Origin: Paracoccaceae bacterium
Lineage (GTDB): Bacteria > Pseudomonadota > Alphaproteobacteria > Rhodobacterales > Rhodobacteraceae
NCBI GenBank assembly: GCA_015487335.1
Contig: WFPZ01000164.1
Location: forward strand, 1-18,599
Direction: 5' to 3'
DNA: 18,599 nt
Made by a program: the position numbers and the translations under genes. How positions within the stretch are numbered: the first letter of the stretch is position 1; the number at the start of each line of letters is the position of its first letter. Positions 14,806 through 18,599 of this stretch are shown piece after piece. The notes under the pieces are model-generated. The model saw only the letters and a program-made list of their open reading frames with translations. It searched no databases and was not told where the DNA came from.

Positions 14806-14990
14806 TTGTTGGCGATCGCAGCAGCCAGCAGAGCCAGAAGGATCAGCGGCACGAGAAGACCGCCAGTGCCTCCGGCAGCGGTTTCTTCAACGATGACCGG
14901 AGCTTCCATGACCGGGGCTTCCACCCCACCGGCAAGAGCGGCAGTGGCGGCGACGCCGGTGATTACGGCAGCGAGAGCAAGCTTCTTCAT
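14802..14990 (-). CDS. Small exported or membrane protein, 62 residues, next to hemH
   Basis: I know no function for this protein. Residues 1-20 form a signal peptide (MKKLALAAVITGVAATAALA) with a likely cleavage after ALA. A Glu/Pro/Val-rich linker (22-38) and a Gly-rich turn (39-44) follow. A hydrophobic helix (about 45-60, LLVPLILLALLAAAIA) ends in NN at the C-terminus. The mature product would be a roughly 42-residue membrane-anchored peptide. GGAGGAAAGT directly before the ATG at 14990 is a strong ribosome-binding site; an in-frame codon at 15014 is less likely. A rho-independent terminator follows. Similar short proteins beside hemH in related genomes are, as I recall, sometimes named ferrochelatase through name transfer. 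This one has no ferrochelatase sequence. Confidence 0.85.
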   Translation of the reverse strand: MKKLALAAVITGVAATAALAGGVEAPVMEAPVIVEETAAGGTGGLLVPLILLALLAAAIANN

Positions 14991-15057
14991 ACTTTCCTCC
15001 AGATACGCCGACACATGAATAACGCTGCATCGGCCAATAAGGGTGCGTTATGGGGTG

Positions 15058-15106
15058 GATATAGGCAGTTAGCTTTCTCCGAATCCAGAAAAAAATTCGT
15101 TTTTCC
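15058..15106 (-). promoter_or_regulatory. Candidate promoter region of the 62-residue membrane protein gene
   Basis: On the minus strand TATATC (15063-15058) could be a -10 element, with a weak -35. An A/T-rich block with A7 and T5 runs (15079-15106), striking in this GC-rich DNA, lies where an UP element would be. Transcription would start near 15051, giving a leader of about 60 nt. Confidence 0.3.
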
Positions 15107-15157
15107 CGTCGAGATTGGGCGCGGTGTCGTCAAATTGGCAACACCTGCTCTCCGATT

Positions 15158-15194
15158 GGCGCCCCAGACGGGCCCCAAACAGGCCCCTGGCGCC
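15158..15194. repeat. Stable imperfect hairpin in the intergenic gap
   Basis: Nested pairing runs GGCGCC (15158-15163) with GGCGCC (15189-15194), AG (15166-15167) with CT (15187-15188), and GGGCC (15170-15174) with GGCCC (15182-15186). The loop is CCAAACA, with two 2-nt bulges on the left arm. There is no T-tract. The nested pairing of three segments makes chance less likely than for a simple stem. Confidence 0.5.
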
Positions 15195-15280
15195 TGCAGA
15201 TAAGCCTGGCGTTGCCGGAAACGCGACAATTCCACACGCCGGCGCTGGCCCTTTCACCGCCGTCCGTGCCGTCAGGCGGG

Positions 15281-15308
15281 TTGCAATTATCGGTGCGTCG
15301 CCTAAGCC
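15281..15308 (+). promoter_or_regulatory. Weak candidate promoter for the CAP lipoprotein gene
   Basis: TTGCAA (15281-15286), a 16-nt spacer and TAAGCC (15303-15308) lie 35 nt before the ATG at 15343. The -35 is fair and the -10 poor, so this is only a suggestion. Confidence 0.25.
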
Positions 15309-15342
15309 ATGGGCAAACGCAACCACTTTCCGCGGAGGCCCG

Positions 15343-15876
15343 ATGTTCCGACCTGTCGCCTTTCTTCTGACCGCCCTCTTGTTCCTGGGCGCCTGCGCGG
15401 CGCCGACCGTCACCTTCGGCCCCGATGGAAAACCCCTGCCGAAGGTCTATCGCATCAGGCCGGAGGACACGGCGGCGATCCAGTACCGGATGCTGGATTC
15501 GGTCAACGCCCTGCGCGCCGCCGCCGGGGTGCCGCAGCTGCGGCTGAACCCGAAGCTCAATGCCGCCGCGGCCACCCATTCTCGCGACATGTCGATCCAG
15601 AACCGCCCCTGGCATTTCGGCTCGGATGGCTCTTCGCCGGTGGACCGGGTGGCGCGCGCCGGATACACGGGCGCCTTCCTGGGCGAGAACATCTCGGAAT
15701 CCTACGAGACCGAGCTGCAGACGCTGGCGGCCTGGATGGAAGATCCGGCCACGCGTGGCGTGATCCTCGATCCGGCGGCGCGCGACCTGGGCTTTGCCTG
15801 GTTTCAGGAACCCAACGGCAAGATCTGGTGGACCCTGATCACCGGTGGCGGCGAGGCGGCGGCGGCCGAAGGGTAG
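15343..15876 (+). CDS. CAP/SCP-domain (YkwD-like) lipoprotein
   Basis: The 177-residue product has a lipoprotein signal peptide (1-17) with lipobox LGAC, so Cys18 would be lipidated and the protein anchored in the envelope facing the periplasm. A CAP-superfamily domain (about 45-165) follows. It has LDSVNALRAAAG (51-62), an ATHSRDM helix with His79, His91, and the GENI motif with Glu115, in the pattern of the CAP cavity His/Glu residues. The biochemical role of bacterial CAP proteins is mostly unknown. The ATG at 15343 follows GGAGG (15334-15338) and gives a proper signal peptide; the frame is open further upstream but without these signs. Its stop is 18 bp from the convergent cca stop, with no terminator seen. 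Confidence 0.9.
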   Translation: MFRPVAFLLTALLFLGACAAPTVTFGPDGKPLPKVYRIRPEDTAAIQYRMLDSVNALRAAAGVPQLRLNPKLNAAAATHSRDMSIQNRPWHFGSDGSSPVDRVARAGYTGAFLGENISESYETELQTLAAWMEDPATRGVILDPAARDLGFAWFQEPNGKIWWTLITGGGEAAAAEG

Positions 15877-15894
15877 GTTCCGGCCCCATCGGTT

Positions 15895-17043
15895 TCAGGA
15901 CGAAAGCAGCTCTTCCCGGGTCAGGGTGAAGCCGGACTCGATCCAGCGCCTTTCCAGCTCTTTCAGGCGCTTGCCGAGTTCCGGCCCGGAAAGCGCGGGC
16001 ATCAGATCGCGCGCTTTTACCGGAAAGACGGCGGCCGCGCCGCGGGCGGCCTGCTTGTCCATGTCTTCGGCGGGTGGGCGCCCGGCCAGGGTGGCGCGGA
16101 GCAGCTCGATGTCCACCGCCTCGTCCTTGCCGAAACGATAGGCCAGGGCGGCGACAGGCTCGTTGCCGGCCATGCCCTCGCGCAGCCTTTCCAGCCGCCG
16201 GGCGTCGCGCCTGCTCAGCCGCAGGCGGCGGGCCACGTCTTCGCCGCCGAGGATTGCCAGACGCCGGATGGCCCGTGGCGGGAGGTCGCCTTCGTTATGG
16301 ACCAGCGCGGCGAGAAACCTGTCATCGGCCCCGGGCAGGACCCGTGCCAGCGCCCCGCAGCGGGCCATGGCGGCAACCGCGGGGGCCGGGTCGGGGGCCT
16401 CCAGCAGGCGGAGGATTTCAGACCCCACCCTTTCGCGCGAAAGGGTTTCCAGTCCGTCGAGATTTTCGGCAATTGCTGCCAGGGCCTCCTGATCCATGCC
16501 GGCTTCGGGATCGCCATACCAGGCGTGGAAGCGGAAGAAGCGCAGGGCGCGCAGGTAGTCCTCGCGGATTCGCTCGTCCGCGTCGTCGATGAAGCGGATG
16601 CGGCGTGCCCGCAGGTCCGCCAGCCCGCCGATCGGGTCGAGGACATTGCCGTGGCGGTCCGCGTAAAGCGCGTTGATGGTGAAGTCGCGCCGGCGGGCGT
16701 CTTCCTCGATGTCGTCGGAAAAGGAGACCACGGCGCGGCGGCCGAAGCTTTCCACGTCGCGGCGGAACGTGGTGATTTCGTGCCCGATGCCGTTGGCCAC
16801 GGCGGTGATGGTGCCGTGGTCGATGCCGGTGGGAACCACCTTGATCCCGGCGGCGGAAAGAACCTCGGTGCCCTGTTCGGGGCGGGCATCGGTGGCGATG
16901 TCCACGTCGCGCACCGGCTGGCCGAGCAGGGCGTTGCGCACGCAACCGCCAACCACGTAGGCCTTGAACCCGGCCTCCTCCAGCAGGGTCAGGATCTGCT
17001 GCGTGCCCGGGTCGGAAAGCCAGGGGCCCTTCACCTTGATCAT
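15895..17043 (-). CDS. cca: CCA tRNA nucleotidyltransferase / polynucleotide adenylyltransferase family
   Basis: The 382-residue product is a class II nucleotidyltransferase. It shows GGCVRNALLG (32-41) and the metal-binding DVDIATD (46-52) in the head, and RRDFTINALYAD (118-129), the signature shared by CCA-adding enzymes and bacterial poly(A) polymerases. The C-terminal half is the helical tRNA-binding body. CCA addition to tRNA 3' ends is the likely role, as alphaproteobacterial members of this length usually do this. The poly(A) polymerase alternative (PcnB) cannot be fully excluded by eye. The ATG at 17043 overlaps the Nudix stop by 4 nt (ATGA), so it is translationally coupled as the last gene of hslO-Nudix-cca. 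Confidence 0.93.
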   Translation of the reverse strand: MIKVKGPWLSDPGTQQILTLLEEAGFKAYVVGGCVRNALLGQPVRDVDIATDARPEQGTEVLSAAGIKVVPTGIDHGTITAVANGIGHEITTFRRDVESFGRRAVVSFSDDIEEDARRRDFTINALYADRHGNVLDPIGGLADLRARRIRFIDDADERIREDYLRALRFFRFHAWYGDPEAGMDQEALAAIAENLDGLETLSRERVGSEILRLLEAPDPAPAVAAMARCGALARVLPGADDRFLAALVHNEGDLPPRAIRRLAILGGEDVARRLRLSRRDARRLERLREGMAGNEPVAALAYRFGKDEAVDIELLRATLAGRPPAEDMDKQAARGAAAVFPVKARDLMPALSGPELGKRLKELERRWIESGFTLTREELLSS

Positions 17044-17645
17044 CCGGCCAGTCCTTCCGCCATGCCGCGCAGGATGCGCGCCGTCGCGCCCCAGATGTAA
17101 TAGGGCCCGTAGGGTGCGGTATAGTAGAACCGGCGGCGCCCGCGCCAGATGCGCCACTGCACCTGGTAGCGGGCCGGATCGGCGATGTGCGAGAAGGGAA
17201 CGGAGAACACCTCTTCCACCTCGCCGGGTTCGGGGATGGGCGTGAATGCGTCTCTGACACGGGCGATTACGGGGGTTACCAGGAACCCGGTAACGGTTTC
17301 ATGCGCGGCCAGCAGGCCCAGAACCTCGACGTTGTCGCGCTCCAGCGCGATCTCTTCCTCGGCCTCGCGCAGGGCGGCGGCGACGGGGCCGTCGTCGGTG
17401 CCGTCGAGCTTGCCGCCGGGAAAGGCGATCTGGCCGGGGTGATGCTTGAGCGACGAGGCCCGCTTGGTCAGGATCAGCGACAGGCCGTGGGGGCCCTCGC
17501 AGAAGGGCACCAGCACGGCGGCGGGGCGCAGCCTGCGCCCTTCGGGCAGGGCGATATCGGAGTTGAGGTCGAAGTCGGACGAGGCCGGCGGCGGATTGGC
17601 GGCCAGCCTGCGCAGGCGCGCCAGCTGCTCAGCGGCTGTCGCCAT
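17040..17645 (-). CDS. CoA pyrophosphatase-type Nudix hydrolase (NudL-like)
   Basis: The 201-residue protein carries the NuCoA motif LTKRASSLKHHPGQIAFPGG (59-78), fused as usual to the Nudix box with REAEEE (93-98). NuCoA members cleave CoA and its derivatives to phosphopantetheine and 3',5'-ADP. The Nudix box ends EEEIAL, with Ala100 where the consensus has Gly; the catalytic Glu residues are kept. The C-terminus includes RFYYTAPYGPYYIWGATARIL, also typical of the family, with the last segment closing on the substrate. I prefer the ATG at 17645, with GGAAAGAG upstream; an in-frame ATG at 17657 would add four residues. It overlaps hslO by 17 nt and cca by 4 nt. Confidence 0.92.
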   Translation of the reverse strand: MATAAEQLARLRRLAANPPPASSDFDLNSDIALPEGRRLRPAAVLVPFCEGPHGLSLILTKRASSLKHHPGQIAFPGGKLDGTDDGPVAAALREAEEEIALERDNVEVLGLLAAHETVTGFLVTPVIARVRDAFTPIPEPGEVEEVFSVPFSHIADPARYQVQWRIWRGRRRFYYTAPYGPYYIWGATARILRGMAEGLAG

Positions 17646-18599
17646 CGCTCTTTCCATCCCCGGCCCCGGTTTCGGCCTCGGACCCCAGCGATTTCGGGTC
17701 GAACTCGTAATGGGCGCCGCAGAACTGGCAATCGGCGGTGACGATGCCTTCTTCGGTGGTCATGTGGCCGATGTCGCGGGCGGAGTAGACCGAGAGGCTC
17801 TGGCGCACCTTCGCGGCCGAACAGGTGCAGCCGAACTCCACCCGCTGCGGGTCGTACACGCGGGGCCCTTCCTCGTGGAAGAGGCGCACCAGAAGCTCGG
17901 TCGGCTGAACGGAGGGGCCGACCAGCTCCAGCGCGTCCACGGTATCGAGCAGGATGTTCGCGCGGTTCCAGTTCTCGGCATCGTCATCGTGAAGGGTGCC
18001 GGCCGCTTGCCGGGACTTGCCTGCGCCTTTCCCGCGGCCGGCAGAGAGCGGAGAGGCCTTGGGCATGTGCTGCAGCATGATGCCGCCGCCGCGCCACTGC
18101 GGGGCACTGCCCGGCATGGTCGACCGGCCGAAGGACAGGGCAAAGCGGGTGGGCAGCTGTTCGGACTGGGCGAAATAGGTTTCGGCGCAGGCGCGCAGGG
18201 AGCCCCCGGCGATCGGGGTGATCCCCTGGTAGGGCATCTTGCCTTCTCCCTGATCGACCAGCAGTGCGAAATGGCCCTGCCCGATGAGGGAAAACGGATC
18301 GGCTCCGGGATCCAGCCGTGCCGCCTCGAAGCTGGCATAGCCGCGGAGACGGGCCGCCTCGCCCGCCTTGGCGGGGCTGAAATAATCGGTGGCGATCAGC
18401 CGCGCCGGGCCGTTGCCGCGGATCTGCAGCGAGAGCTTCCAGCGCATCTCCATCGTCTGGCCGATCAGGGTGGTGAGCAGGATCGCTTCGGCGAGCAGCG
18501 CCTTGATCGGCTCGGGGTAGTCGTGCTGGGCGAGAATGGTTTCCAGCACGCCATCGAGGCGGGCCACCCGGCCGCGGATGTCGGCGCGGTCAAGCTGAA
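17629..18599 (-). CDS. hslO: Redox-regulated chaperone Hsp33, N-terminus cut by the window edge
   Basis: Hsp33 is a cytosolic holdase activated by oxidation and unfolding. Its C-terminal zinc domain has the four cysteines as CTC (in VEFGCTCSAAKVRQSL) and CQFC (in TADCQFCGAHYEF). The reading frame is open to the last base of the window, where FQLDRADIRGRVARLDGVL can be read. A GTG at 18567 inside this is not the true start, because the upstream residues match the family. About 15-25 N-terminal residues are missing. Between QHMPKAS and ENWNRA there is an extra segment of roughly 20 residues, rich in Gly, Arg and Lys, absent from E. coli Hsp33. The C-terminus has a charged tail. It is the first visible gene of the operon with the Nudix hydrolase and cca. 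Confidence 0.95.
   Translation of the reverse strand, partial: QLDRADIRGRVARLDGVLETILAQHDYPEPIKALLAEAILLTTLIGQTMEMRWKLSLQIRGNGPARLIATDYFSPAKAGEAARLRGYASFEAARLDPGADPFSLIGQGHFALLVDQGEGKMPYQGITPIAGGSLRACAETYFAQSEQLPTRFALSFGRSTMPGSAPQWRGGGIMLQHMPKASPLSAGRGKGAGKSRQAAGTLHDDDAENWNRANILLDTVDALELVGPSVQPTELLVRLFHEEGPRVYDPQRVEFGCTCSAAKVRQSLSVYSARDIGHMTTEEGIVTADCQFCGAHYEFDPKSLGSEAETGAGDGKSDGDSR
17998..18042. repeat. Inverted repeat inside the hslO insertion
   Basis: GCCGGCCGC (17998-18006) and GCGGCCGGC (18034-18042) form a perfect 9-bp inverted repeat with a 27-nt spacer. It lies within the lineage-specific linker of Hsp33. It may be a relic of how the insertion arose, or a coding coincidence of Ala/Gly/Arg codons. 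Confidence 0.55.

Larger units (their letters stand above)
14991..15342. other. 352-bp gap between the small membrane-protein gene and the CAP lipoprotein gene
   Basis: No ORF here has both a ribosome-binding site and a recognisable protein. The gap holds a candidate promoter for the minus-strand gene with an A/T-rich block (15058-15106), a strong imperfect hairpin (15158-15194), and a weak candidate promoter for the CAP gene (15281-15308). Open frames crossing it are extensions of the CAP gene or shadow frames. A small RNA is possible but unproven. Confidence 0.6.

Noticed and set aside
1..18599. Mobile element, prophage, CRISPR, toxin-antitoxin or secondary-metabolite cluster
   Set aside because: No transposase, integrase, repeat array, toxin-antitoxin pair or biosynthetic enzyme cluster is seen; composition is even and all large genes are core families.

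Overview
The window looks like a piece of an alphaproteobacterial chromosome, most probably from the Rhodobacteraceae. The reasons are very high G+C, strongly GC-rich third codon positions, short intergenic gaps, and typical protein families of that group: a ferrochelatase with a YYCQC segment, a degenerate NDUFAF5/BioC-like methyltransferase, a fused malic enzyme-phosphotransacetylase, and UbiG. It is a conserved, gene-dense core region. I see no insertion sequence, integrase, phage gene, CRISPR array, tRNA or rRNA.

Layout, left to right. Minus strand: rph, rdgB and hemW (cut by the left edge) form one tight transcription unit (1-1497). Plus strand: hrcA-grpE, the heat-shock repressor and the DnaK nucleotide-exchange factor (1605-3277). 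grpE ends inside the 3' end of the convergent mutS (minus, 3228-5894). maeB follows (plus, 6025-8289). A previously unlabelled 47-codon membrane ORF (minus, 8308-8451) and prolyl aminopeptidase pip (minus, 8555-9532) come next, then ubiG (plus, 9605-10366).

A four-gene minus-strand group, comF-grxC-Nit1-type amidase-marR (10441-12726), has very tight junctions for the last three genes. The grxC stop directly abuts the amidase start, and the pair suggests glutathione maintenance and repair. Divergent from it, an atypical methyltransferase and hemH run on the plus strand (12771-14746). A 62-residue signal-peptide/transmembrane protein (minus, 14802-14990) converges on hemH and has its own terminator. 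A 352-bp gap without a confident gene (14991-15342) precedes a CAP/SCP-domain lipoprotein (15343-15876). The right end is the minus-strand operon hslO (cut by the right edge)-CoA-type Nudix hydrolase-cca.

Functional themes are proteostasis (HrcA, GrpE, Hsp33), nucleotide and coenzyme house-cleaning (RdgB, Nudix, MutS), RNA 3'-end maturation (RNase PH, CCA-adding enzyme), heme (HemW, HemH) and quinone biosynthesis (UbiG, perhaps the methyltransferase), and glutathione/redox functions. I found no new multi-gene system. The most interesting items are two small membrane-protein genes, the methyltransferase without its cofactor-binding motif, the abutting grxC/amidase pair, and several stop-codon-embedded or intergenic hairpins.
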